Shown: piece after piece, positions 21,079 through 32,600 of the stretch
How positions within the stretch are numbered: the stretch's first letter is position 1
Layout of the letters: the number at the start of each line of letters is the position of its first letter
Origin: Arthrobotrys musiformis
Taxonomy: Eukaryota; Ascomycota; Orbiliomycetes; Orbiliales; Orbiliaceae
Direction: 5' to 3'
Length of the DNA stretch: 64,000 nt
Assembly: GCA_036971715.1 (NCBI GenBank)
Contig: JAVHJL010000008.1
Coordinates: 1,674,001-1,738,000, forward strand
Position numbers and translations under genes: made by a program
Notes under the pieces: generated by a model
Told to the model about the DNA's origin: nothing
Databases searched by the model: none
Seen by the model: only the letters and a program-made list of their open reading frames with translations

Positions 21079-23972
21079 GACAACCGCCAACGGGGGGTTT
21101 GTTTCTTTTTCATTGTAGATATTTTTTTTGGAGGGTTGTGAGTTGGGAAAGTTTATATACTTTTTTTCTGATGTTGATATTGTTTTCTTCTCTCCTTTTG
21201 GATTATATATAGCGGATATGAAGGGAATGCGTGCATGGGCTATTGCGTGAGCGTAAGCATTGGATCGAGAGATCATGGCGTCGATTACGACTATTATGTT
21301 CTACTTTTTGTATTACTATTATATATATCTAGCAGCTGGCCACTTTCAGATATACTTTTGTTGAAATCCCCCATTTGTTAAGATGTAAAATTGGATCTAG
21401 GTGTATGGGTTGTATATCACGAAAGGTAGGGGTGTCCGATAAACCTCCAAGTTAGGGTAGTCGTGGAGAGCCACTAGCACTGCTTATACTACAATAAACA
21501 AGATGCTAGGTTGTGTAACTTGAAAGACTCAGCAGCCTACTGGTATGCGAGCAGCAAACCCAAGAAAAACTAATTGGGAAACCCAGTTAATTATCGATAT
21601 GTCAGCAACCTAGCTCCGCGATCGCGTGGGGCGAAGGGTGCAGCTGGCCGTTCCACCGTTTTCCCCAAGTATAAAACCCAGGTGTGTGGCTTCTGGAGAT
21701 TTCGTGTAACGCTGACAGCTACCGAGCCCTCTTTTCGATAACCTTTTCAAGAAAGAGCCAACGGTTCCACAGCCGGCCTCGTTTATCTTCGAGAAAACCT
21801 AGAAGGGTTTTCAGGAACACGTACGACTCGGCTTAAGACATGCATTTACTAGGGATGGCCCACATATTTATAGGACGGTAGATACCTCTATCAGATCGTC
21901 TATTAATATTAGAACCTATCATAAGATCCTGTTTGCAAAAATTTGAACCCCATAAGGCTCAATACGCCTAACCAACTACCCAAGCAGGCATCTATAACTT
22001 ACCCGACGGGAAACAATAATAGCACCTATAATAGAGCTGACGAGTGGGACCGAAACTTGGCTCTAGCGACACCCAGGTTAACGCCTTGTGGGAGCTCAAC
22101 TGCCGATATACCACCTTAAACGACTAGATTGGGCGATATCTTATGCCTTCAACACCAGACTTTGGCGTGACTTTCCTAGGAGCCTGGGCCATAGGCTGAG
22201 TTGGGGAAATACCGACCACAGCAAGTTTTCTAAGCATCTACTGTGTATTATAGCTAAACCCGGTTTCGCATGCGAGTTTCCCGAAAGTTTTGAGTAGGGT
22301 GTGCGGGATACCTTGCATAATGTTGCGAAGAAAGATGCGGCTGGGTTTTGAGGTTGGACGGGTGTCATTACTCGTAATCTTAGCATGACTACTAGTAAGC
22401 AGCTTCTCGAGAAACCTCAGACCTTATAGCTAGCTCGGGCCATACCTAGGTACTGATCAATTGCCATTGCGCTAGTCGACGTGGTCTACTCTATGTTGGT
22501 CGTTCAACACTGAGCCATTCGGCCGACCTCAAAAACATAGCTTCTACAGCTTTACCCACTCTTTTTCTAAATATGGTTATGGAATTCGAAGCTATTCTGG
22601 CCAAGTCCTTGTGCTAAGAGTTGATCTCGAAAAGGCGGGATTTAGAAACTGGAAATGGGCCTCAAGACCCTGCAGAGCCGCATTCCGGACAACCCCGACC
22701 CACTTTCGAACCAGTCAACCTCACAAATGCAGACACAAAAATCACGAAATCTCTCGAAATTAACGGCGGCTGAAAAAAGATCCCAGCCCTAACTTCCTCA
22801 TCATCAGATCCTCGAGTTTTTTGATGGAAGAATCTAAAAAAAGAGTGTGTGCGGGACTCTTTTGCCTGCCTGGGCCGTGGATCCAGAGGTCCAGGACGCT
22901 ATTTGTCACGCTAATCCCATGGACCTACCCTTGGCGTCTGTTTCGTGAAGGCTGTGTTGGCCGGAGATCCACAGCTTTTTTTCCCACCATGTACGGCATA
23001 TGCACGAACTTTTATCGATAGTCCCAGGGACCATCCATAGGTGCAGTTTCGCGGTCTGCTAGTGGCTTCATTAGTAGTATAGGCCATGGTTTTTTGGTGG
23101 AGTGATACCCACGTTGGCTTGGTGGGTTGGATTGATTCGACACTAGCTACCTTGCACGCTGTCATCCTTTCTTCTTGGTACTTGTCAGCTTAGGTCAAGC
23201 TGGGTGATGTTAATTCTTGAAGCTTCAGAAAACGATAAGTCACGATACATTGTTGGAACTTATGTTGTGTTCATTGTTGGAAATTTCGAAGGTTGCCCCG
23301 GCGCGGGCCGAACAATGGTTATTGTATGAAGCAAAAGAGGCATTGTTGATGTTGTCAACTAACAATGTTCTTGTAGTTCTATACCAAAAAACTGGTCGAC
23401 ATCCACCCTGGGAAACGCACTGCTTGGCGGGGCGGGCAATAGTTTAAGTGCTGACAGCTTCGACTGCTTTGACAATGCGGTTGAATAATAGTCTGCATGA
23501 GCCAGCGAATCGGCTGCCAGGACGTACTATTATGCCCCGCACCAAGCATGCAGCCGCAAGGGTGGATCGCCGCTCAAGCCACTGTCTGGAAGCACCAAAC
23601 CGCCCTTGTCATAGAACACCAAAGCCCTTTCCTACATTTCTCAACAATCCATGTCAGAGCTAAATCACTGAATGTATCGTTTATCCTTGTTTGGTCAATT
23701 TGTGCAGCCCTCGACTATTATAAATGACGGGCGGGAACATCTTGCCGTTTCCTTTTTTTTTTTTTTTTTTTTTTTTTTTGTTTTCAGCCTCAGGTCCATA
23801 ACTATTGTTTCTTCTAGAGTATTGAGCAGCAAAGGCTTTAAGTAGCATCCTTTTGCCGGCTTTTGTACTCCTAGATTTACGAATTTCATTTTTGTTTCTT
23901 CCATATTTTTTTGTTCTTCGTTGGTCCCTTCTTATATATATTGAATTAGAAGATACCCATATATAATACAAA
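21079..23972. other. Long intergenic region with a degenerate tRNA-like patch
   Basis: 2.9 kb without a supportable gene. Near 21931-21990 the minus strand reads like a decayed tRNA end (GGTTAGGCG ... GGGGTTCAAAT, with a possible acceptor-stem pairing). A 27-base T run at 23753-23779 lies about 200 bases before the peptidase gene. Open frames are short and unrecognised. Confidence 0.4.
23753..23779. repeat. Poly-T run (27)
   Basis: Uninterrupted T homopolymer upstream of the S41 peptidase gene. It may be a promoter poly(dA:dT) tract that excludes nucleosomes, or simply microsatellite noise. Confidence 0.9.
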
Positions 23973-26531
23973 ATGCGCGCTAGAGCGGCACTCCAGCTGC
24001 TATCAGCGGCAAACTTTGTGGCGGCGATATCCTTCCTTCCCGTCGCGGCTTTTGCACAGGCAGATACTACAACGGCTGTCCCCATACAAGCTTTCTATAG
24101 TGCTCCCCCAAACTCCTCGACATCGGGTACGACATACAGTCGAGACGTAAATATTAATGCTACAACCAGGGCGGGTACTGTCACAGCTCCCCGCACACTT
24201 ACATATACACAAACAGAGTATACACCGAATCCTACAGCCTTCCGGACGGCATGCGCAGAGATCAGTAGTTCGTACGCAAGCAGGCTGTCGGTTTACTCTA
24301 GCCGAGTTGCAACAGATCCGGATACCATATACCCAACTCGAGTGCCGGTTCGTCCACGTGAGGCGTGGGATTGTTTATATTCCATCCCTCTAGACCGCGA
24401 CCTTACTCTGGAATTCATCAGCGGTGTTGCAAAGTACCTCCAGTTCCAGTCCACTATCGAGTATCTTAAGAACCCACCGGCGAACTCCCTTCAGGATCCT
24501 ATCGATATCATTGGGTCTTTGGAAAAACTGGCCGATCAAGTTCGTAGCGGTGAGATTGCACATCACATCCGCTTCGAGAATGCGTTTCGGAAACTCCTCC
24601 AGAGGTGTCATGATGGTCATTTAGGCTTTACGTTTAATTCAGCCAGCCTCGTTACGTTCCGTGGCCCGTTTTCTCTCATTTCTATCAGCCCCGATGCTGT
24701 CGAGAAGCCCAAGGTCTACGTTGAGACCGATCTCATGGAGAATGGCCTTAATGCGTCCTATATTACAAGAATCGACGGGTATGAAGTAGAGGCCTGGCTC
24801 GCGGAGTTTGCCGACTTTGGTAGCTCGCAGTCACCCGATGCGCGGTACAATGCCGTCTTTGCGAATCGTGACCCCGGATCGGATGGGACTTTCTATTCTC
24901 TTTACGGTTGGTATCCTGGAAAGAATACTATTTCTCTCACTTACGCGAATGCTTCGACCCATGAATACGACTACCGCGCGTATGCTCGTTGGAACAGTGC
25001 GTTGAACTGGACTGGTATCAGGACTGGATCTGATTTTTACCAAAAGGTCGTTTTGAACCCTGCGTACTTCCAGGTTTCATCTTCAGACGAAGAGGGTGTT
25101 GTGGAGGCGGCTCCAGCACCGGAGCCTACTAGCAATGAGAACGTTTATCATGTTCACGACAAGAAGAAGGTTAGGAAGAGACAAATGCGTACGGGGATTG
25201 CGACTACGACGACATCTACACGGCCCTCCCCGACCTCGACTATCCCTCAGCTAGTTTACTTCAATTATCCGTATATGCAGCATAGGGTTGGGCCATATGT
25301 TCAAGACTTGAACGGTATTATTGGTGGTTATTTCCTCAACGACACCCTCGATACTGCTGTCCTCGATATCTCTAGCTTTTCGGCTGATGACGACGACGCT
25401 GAATTTCAGTTGGCGGGGTTCCAAGCTGCCTTGTCCACATTCTTCGCTGAAGCTCGCCGACGCGGTTCGAAGAAGTTGATACTTGATGTTCGTGGTAATG
25501 GTGGTGGTCTTGTTGCACTTGGGTTTGAGCTTTATAAACAACTTTTCCCTTCGGCTCCGGCGCACAGTTTCTACCGCATCCGTGCTCATGAGGCCGCTGA
25601 GATCTTTGCTACAGCCGCCGAACAGATTGCATCCGATAAAGCTACTGAGGAGCTGGTTGAGCTTATCGAGAGTGTTGGCATTGAGAACGTTGATGGTGAC
25701 GCTTACCCTGAGGCTCTAGAGGTGGCTTTGGCTATCAGCAGCGGGTTCAGCCGTCAAAATACACTCGACGTAGATGGTAAAAAGCCAGAGGATCTTGAAA
25801 CCTTTATTGGTCCTTACAATGTTTCCGGACTTGTCAACGATACCGTTTCTCTCCTTGTCGAAACCGACCTCAATTTCCCACTCCAAGAGACCGATGTTTC
25901 TGGGTTTGGAACCCGCGCGAACTTCACCTCGACCCCGCAACCGTTCAAAAAGGAGGACATTCTGTTCCTTTCAGATGGTACATGCGCTTCCACCTGTACT
26001 ATTTTCGCCGAGCTTTTGAAGCGCGAACAGGCAAATATCTCCACGGTAGTCATGGGCGGCCGTCCTAATGATGGTCCATCCGCGCATGTTGGCGGTACCC
26101 ACGGTAGCCGAGTTCTCACATATGCCAACCTCCTGCGTAATTCCCGACGGGTGGTGAGCCTCTTCCCTCCCGAAACGGATGAGCAGGAACAATATTTGAT
26201 CAATAATATTCCTCTCGCCCTACCCTTCGGTTTCTTATACGGCGCCATCAACTTCCGAGATGCGATCCGTCCCGAAGACGAAACCGCAACGCCATTGCAG
26301 TTTGCGTTGGAACCCGCGGATTGTAGGTTATATTTCAGCCCGATCGGGTTTACCGATAGCGTTTACCTCTGGGGGGAGTTGAGTAAGTTGAAGTGGGGCA
26401 CGGGTTCGAGTTTTGAGGGATGTGCGGTTGGAGGGTTGCAGAAGGGTGAGGGGAGCACCGGGTTCGTTCCGGACGATCCGGAGACGGTTGAGATTGTGAA
26501 TTACATTCTGCAACCTTTGCGGTCGCCGTAG
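23973..26531 (+). CDS. Secreted peptidase S41 family protein
   Basis: Intronless, 852 residues. It begins with a secretion signal (MRARAALQLLSAANFVAAIS ... AFAQA, about 1-30). S41 proteins (tail-specific/CPAF-like) are serine proteases with a Ser-Lys or Ser-His dyad. Family landmarks visible: the LILDVRGNGGG core strand-turn (502-512), and SDGTCASTCTIFAELLK with the candidate nucleophile Ser673, followed by a VMGGRPNDGP stretch. An N-terminal region with a conserved WDCLYSIPLDRD motif and helices (about 125-220), and YLQHxVGPYVQ-like sequence before the catalytic core, match the fungal S41 subgroup. A Thr/Pro-rich loop with KKKVRKRQMR (about 400) interrupts the middle; it could be a flexible or proteolytically sensitive linker. 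Several N-glycosylation sequons occur. It is likely extracellular or in the secretory pathway; substrate unknown. No neighbour suggests a pathway. Confidence 0.88.
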   Translation: MRARAALQLLSAANFVAAISFLPVAAFAQADTTTAVPIQAFYSAPPNSSTSGTTYSRDVNINATTRAGTVTAPRTLTYTQTEYTPNPTAFRTACAEISSSYASRLSVYSSRVATDPDTIYPTRVPVRPREAWDCLYSIPLDRDLTLEFISGVAKYLQFQSTIEYLKNPPANSLQDPIDIIGSLEKLADQVRSGEIAHHIRFENAFRKLLQRCHDGHLGFTFNSASLVTFRGPFSLISISPDAVEKPKVYVETDLMENGLNASYITRIDGYEVEAWLAEFADFGSSQSPDARYNAVFANRDPGSDGTFYSLYGWYPGKNTISLTYANASTHEYDYRAYARWNSALNWTGIRTGSDFYQKVVLNPAYFQVSSSDEEGVVEAAPAPEPTSNENVYHVHDKKKVRKRQMRTGIATTTTSTRPSPTSTIPQLVYFNYPYMQHRVGPYVQDLNGIIGGYFLNDTLDTAVLDISSFSADDDDAEFQLAGFQAALSTFFAEARRRGSKKLILDVRGNGGGLVALGFELYKQLFPSAPAHSFYRIRAHEAAEIFATAAEQIASDKATEELVELIESVGIENVDGDAYPEALEVALAISSGFSRQNTLDVDGKKPEDLETFIGPYNVSGLVNDTVSLLVETDLNFPLQETDVSGFGTRANFTSTPQPFKKEDILFLSDGTCASTCTIFAELLKREQANISTVVMGGRPNDGPSAHVGGTHGSRVLTYANLLRNSRRVVSLFPPETDEQEQYLINNIPLALPFGFLYGAINFRDAIRPEDETATPLQFALEPADCRLYFSPIGFTDSVYLWGELSKLKWGTGSSFEGCAVGGLQKGEGSTGFVPDDPETVEIVNYILQPLRSP

Positions 26532-29500
26532 ATTTAATGACCTTTTTTTTTGTTTATTATTAAAATGAGTTTTGCTATTTGGGATGTACGATACCTCTTT
26601 TTTTCTCTTGCTGGATGGAACTTTTGCAGGCGTATTTTTTGAGGTTTCTTGAGCTGGCATGCGACAGAGCTAGAGCATAGCATATATATGAATACAATTT
26701 AGTGTTTACACCATGAATATTTGAGGCTAGTCTATTGCATTATATTCGATGCTGAGGTTTTTCCAATGGAGGCCCCACCCTAGTGAGGCTACGTACACAT
26801 GTATGTCTAAGTCAGAACTTAGTTACTCTTGAAGGGATTCGAGGCTACTCTTGAGGGATGGGACTCGCGTTGATAGTGTGGTATTTCGTAGAGAGTGTGT
26901 TGCGAAGGTGATCGGGATCTTGCTGCCCAACTTGGTATTCAATTGACAGTACGTAGACGTACCATCACTCCTGGAGCTCTGGATGACTCTATCCACCTGA
27001 TTAACGACATGATGCCCCTAGTGCGTTCTATCCGCCTCGCGCTTCGAGACTGATCGAAACATCTGGAAGATAAAACCGAATTGATCCAAGCTGAGATTCG
27101 CACGTCAATGTTACGAAAGCAAGCCTATTCGACTCAGCGATATAATATATAGTGCATCACGAGGACGGGGGACGGTAATATACGGCAATCCCGCCCGAAT
27201 TAAACTGCCGGTAGATGGTGCATTGGTGTGTAACAACGATGGTGCGAATTCCTCCTTCCAAAAAATTTGCTTTAGATCCTTCACCCAGACCATCCGGCCT
27301 TTTCTCGATATATCATACCATATTTCAATATTGCAATGCGAAGGTGATTATCGCCGTCGAGGGCCTAGCTTGGTTATTTCAAATCTATGAGCGTTTCAGA
27401 ATATCAGAGAGCAATCCAACTCTCAAACACACTTTGGGGGGGTGGTGCATTGCATTGCATCTTTGGCTTGGTAAGGCACCTTCCAACACTGAGTTTTTGT
27501 CCAATCCTGAGCTGAGATTGCTCGTCCGTACCGTCTGGTCAAACCTTTTTTTTCTACTCTTGTTCTGCAGAGAGCTAGAGGAAGATTTGAAACCTTTGGT
27601 TTTTACCCATTTTTTGGTTTCTTTTCTAGTATCTAAGATAGATATCGATGGTAGGTGATCATGATTGTTGGTCCTTTTGTTATATTATATTATCGCCTTG
27701 TCTCATTTGAAGGAGGGGGAGGATTATGATTATGACGTAAAGAATTGTTACGAAATCCACCAGGGGTCCGATAGCATCACTCAATTGAAATCGGTGGAAA
27801 GAACTCCGGGGTATACGAATTGAAGTGGGATGGCGTTTTTGTTTTTGTTTTTTTGCAGTGGTGGTGGTTAGCTTGTCAGGCCTGCTATTACGGACAGCTT
27901 AACAGCCGACTGTCAAGATCAGAGAGAGGAAAAAAAGTAGGATCCTAAATGCGGCCCAAGGGGTGTGCGCTCCACTAACCGAACTCGTCGAGTCGAGCTC
28001 GAATCTCGAATCGAATCGTCACATCAAATAGTAACAAAAAAAAAAATTCATCATCGTGACTACTTCTGACTTTTGAGGTACTTATTTACGGCTTATCGGA
28101 CAAAGATATTGGTGGGGAATTTAATTAATTCAATGTGCACATGACGTTCGCCCCAAAGGAAAAGACTGGGCGACATACGTATTTTACATACACGTTTTGT
28201 GAGGAACAGTTGGTATAAGCCTGAGGAGTGCCTGAGGTACACTTCTAGCGGAGATAAAGGCGGTGGATGTATGCAACGTCAGTTGAGGAAAAAAAAAGAG
28301 TGAAAGTGAGCTACAACCTAGTACTATCGTTAGCAGTTGCTGTAACAAATTTAAGAGAGTGTGTGGGTGTGCAACAAGCAGGTAAAATTAAGAAAGGGCA
28401 TGCTAATTGTGCGAAGAATGTAGTTTTTTGGGAGAGTTTGAGGCTATGGCGAGCGAGGCATACTCCCACAGTACCGTTGGTTCTCATCCGAATCCTACTC
28501 TTTGGGCTGGCGGATTGTTTGGGCGGATTGTCAATGTCAGGCAGTGAAAAAAAATTGACCAGGGGGTCCCTGGCCCATCGATGGCCGTCCGTCTGATGTG
28601 GGGCAGCTGGGCAGGCTCCCCTTTGCAATTGCAAAGATCAAAAGAAGTCGAATTCTATTTTCAAAGAAATTTCGAAACCTCGTCCCAAGGCCAATTTAAT
28701 ATGAGGCCCGAAGTACCAGGTACCAAAATATACTCCGATTCCATGACTGTAACTTTCTCGAGAATTTATCTTTACATCGGTTTCAATAAATAAACAAAGC
28801 AAAGCGAATGTGGATACTTAGGTAATTGCTTAGACATTCTAGCTCCGAGCATATATGCAAGCAATCCGCGGACGTAAGTACAAGAAGTGTCATTGTCCCT
28901 GCACGCTACTGTTACCGTTACTGTTACCGTTACTGCCACTTTTCTCGATCTATCGGAACTCTCGTATACAAAGTTGTGTATGTATGCTACTTATGTTCAG
29001 CCTGCTGCACATACTCACTTGACCACAGCTAGTCTTCCTGAGATCTTCTGGATTCGATTCGATTTGTTCGGCGGACTCGGTTTTCCCTATTCTCTCCGAC
29101 GCTAGTTACTAAGAGACCAGGACTTATGCAGGAATCCTACTTTCTGCTGCAGGTAATACATACAGCCCAGGTTTCTGATACACCATCCACACCCCAGCTT
29201 GGCGGCTTAAGCGACGCCTTTCCCACTTCAATTCGAGCCAATTCCTCCTCCTCGCTGTACTCTGTAATTACTGCAGCTGTTGGTCAATTACTTGCTGAGT
29301 GCACTGCTTGAGCAAGTGGGATGGCCGGACGTGGGTATTGTACAAGTTAACCCGATCTTAAATATTATTGTTCCTCCATCCCATATACAAAATACCTATG
29401 CTAAATACCTGCTTCTGAAGTATAGTATACGTACACCGCCTTTCAGCCTCCAATCAACGGCCGTCTTACCTTGCGTCCTTGCTTTGTCCTATTCGTCCTT

Positions 29501-29694
29501 TGACTCTTAACTCTCCCGCAGTTTTTTTTTTTTTTTTATTTTTTTTCTATTTTGCATGTAACGGCGTTTCCTATTTGTTATAACTGACCGTTCCTGCCCC
29601 AGTTAATTAACCAACTGCATTGCTCCGCACCCCCTAGCTAGCCAACTAACGTATACCCTAAGCTCCCCTCATGTCTCCCAATCATTCTTAAGTA
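26532..29694. other. Long intergenic region, no supportable gene
   Basis: 3.2 kb. Open frames (the largest about 147 codons, at 27215-27658) are hydrophobic and unrecognised, without introns or motifs. A 12-base minisatellite (TACTGTTACCGT) is repeated about 2.5 times at 28907-28936. T runs near 29521-29550 precede the zinc-finger gene. Confidence 0.4.
28907..28936 (+). repeat. Short GTTACC/GTTACT minisatellite
   Basis: About 2.5 copies of a 12-base unit made of alternating GTTACC and GTTACT hexamers. No coding context. Confidence 0.75.
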
Positions 29695-32600
29695 ATGCAG
29701 CTGTTCCATCGTGAGCGGAAAGCTTCGAGCACCAAGCGGTGGTCTCTTTTTATCGAAAAACCAACTTCAGCCCAGTATCCTTCCTACGAACAATTCCAAG
29801 ATCCTGCCAGCTTCTACAACAGCTTACAAACCAACGTCGACAACAACACCGCCGGCAACCGCTTTAGTGTGTTGAGTACCATCTCAGCACCCGCTGTGCC
29901 CCGGACGAAGAATACAGCCACGAATTCTGCCTCGAATTCGAAGGGGAAATCGAAGGCGAAATCTATATCCAAGAGGCTGTCGTTAAAGTTCGGGCTAAAC
30001 TTATCTTCACACGGGGGGGCCACCCCGTCTTGGTGGAAGCCATCGGTTTCTCAAGCGATACCACAGGACGGATCCGCTACAACTGCTTCCGGCGAGGATT
30101 TTTATAATCCGGATATAGAAGTGGATAGTTTTGAACATATTGAGAATATATATAACTACTCTACTCCGGTTTCTGCCCCCCATCGCCGTTCCTCGCAGCT
30201 TTATTTACAGCAGAATTCGCAGTTGCGGGCGGGTGTGGTTAATAAACGACACTCGATCGCTGTTAGTCCGGGATCTTACCATTACGGCGAAAAGATGGCA
30301 GCCTCGAAGCGAAGGGAAAACACCATGGCGGAGTTTTTGATGATGGTTGAGTAAGTCATGTTTGCTCCCCCCATCTTAGGACTTGAATATTTTAAATCCG
30401 TTTCCTTGGTTGCTATTTGATCGTATCCAAGTTTATTTTATTCTTTTTATTTCTTTTCTTCTATTTTTTTCTTCTATTTCTTCTATTTTTTTCTACTCTT
30501 TTCTATTTTTTTTTTTTTGCCGGGATGATGGCTAATACTTCGCTTCGATATCTGTGCTATAGTCCAAACGATTCGACATCCCACTTGACGTCTCCTTCTC
30601 CATATCTCCAAAACCAAGACACCTCGTTTAATTCTTTCCTAGAGGAATTCACATCCGATAACTTCGAAATCCCACCAGAAACCGATGGAAAACAACCGTT
30701 ATCGTCAGAAGGCAAGAGCCCAAGCGGACCTCTGACACCGAGTCTAGATGACGGATTCGACCTTGGAAGTTTAAACATCACACCCGAACCCGTCCTGGGG
30801 ACATCAAATGGGACGTCTTTCCAAGTAGATAGCCCGCCGCCGTACAATTCTTGGAGTGTGGAAGAGGGAAACAAGAATGATACTGCAGCAGATGCTGAAG
30901 CCCCTGCCGCTCGGTCTTCGGCCGATGAAGAGGGTGCTACGCAAAGGGGTCTACTGCCCTGGTACAACGATGTGTCGGGGAACAGAGCGTCGTTCCACTC
31001 CTTGGATGAGCTGCAACCGCCATCATACCCTTCATTAGGGGTTGAATCCCCGGAGAGGTATACCTGGGCGGGAGATGGGAAAGATGAAAGCATCTGGAAA
31101 CGATTTGTGGGAAATCCGGAAGATCAAGAGGTGGTGGATATTTTGAAACAGGCGGAGGTGGAGGCTTTTATGGGTGGGCATTCAAGGAGACGGAATGGTG
31201 TTTTGTTTTCTGAGAGGAGGAGGGGTAGTGGCAGCGAAGGTGACGATGAGACCTCTGTGAGGCCTCGGAGGGATACGGGGGCCTGGTGGAAGCGGGATCA
31301 TGGAAATATGGTGGTTCAAAATGACGGTAAGCGTCGAAGAAGGGTGGTGTGCAAATTATGCGGGCAACTAACGTTTATAGCCAATGAATCAGGATCAGCT
31401 ATCGAGGATGAACCGGACGGAGGGCAACCCGCGGGTGCCGCCGTACCGGCTATTGATGCGTCAATGGATGATGTGAGGATATCCGGTCAGGAGGCAGCTC
31501 TGAGAATTGAAGATATTTTGGATGGAGAAATGGCCTTCCCAATTTCTCAAGAGGGAACCTCAGAACCCCTCTTTTTACCTAGCGAATTGGGATCCGATTC
31601 TCCTGTTGGCGTATGCGGAATATGTGGAACGGATCTAAATTATCGCGAGGGCGAGGCGTCTGTGGATTGGTATATGACGCTCAAGAACCACTTCGAGGTC
31701 GCTCACGGAAGCTGGGCGGCGAGGATGCCTGATTGGTTTGGGAACTCATCCGCCACATTGGAGCAACCAGAAGTGTCTAACTCCATTGAAATGGATATTG
31801 ACTCAAATCTGGAGAGTATTGTCGACACTGACCGAGCGGAAGAGGAGGCCGACGACCATCCACGGACATTACCCGAACCGCCACACGAACCGAAAAGCGT
31901 CGAGACAGCCCAACATGAATGCCCAATTGCTACTTGCGCAGAGTCTTTCGATGTATTCCAAGACCTCAACCTTCATATGTTTGAACGTCATGGAGTGAGA
32001 GGGACACCGCTCGGGCTCAGCACCTCGAAAGCCACTATCAACAGCAAAGAACCACGCTCCTCCCTGTGGGATAAGCACCATTCTCGAGGATTTCAATGCC
32101 CTACACTTGCGTGCAATTCTTGGTTCGCTACTTATGATGAGCGCGAGCAACATGCCTCAATGTGCCATAGCATTCGGTCGCGACCGTCCGTGGCGAGCGA
32201 TGGACCTCCGGATGATGTCCGGGTAGTCGTCAAGGCCCCTCATGGGCATCCCTTGCACCATCCCAAACACCTCAGTGATCACAGTCGACCCTACTTAGAG
32301 TCTGAAAAAGCGGGTGAAGAAGCCGGGCCTTCGGAGTTCAAGCAGCTTTGGCATGGGTTCTCGACCGCGATAAAAATGGATGGGGACATTCGGGCTGGAG
32401 AGCCGAGTTCTCTTTCTTACGGAGATCTGAGAGTGTTTTCGGCTTCTAAGCCTAAGCCCTCTCATGATGTAAGAGAGGATGACGAGATATTTAACAAGAC
32501 GATGAACGAGCTTCTCAAGGTCGTTCAACAGACTTGTGAAAGTGGAACATCTGGTTCGAAAGAAGCCTTTGATGTCCAGAACTGGTTGCAAAACCATCTA

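Noticed and set aside
27215..27658. 147-codon plus-strand frame with hydrophobic segments
   Set aside because: No family, unbalanced composition and no conserved motif or splice signals; kept out until transcript evidence.
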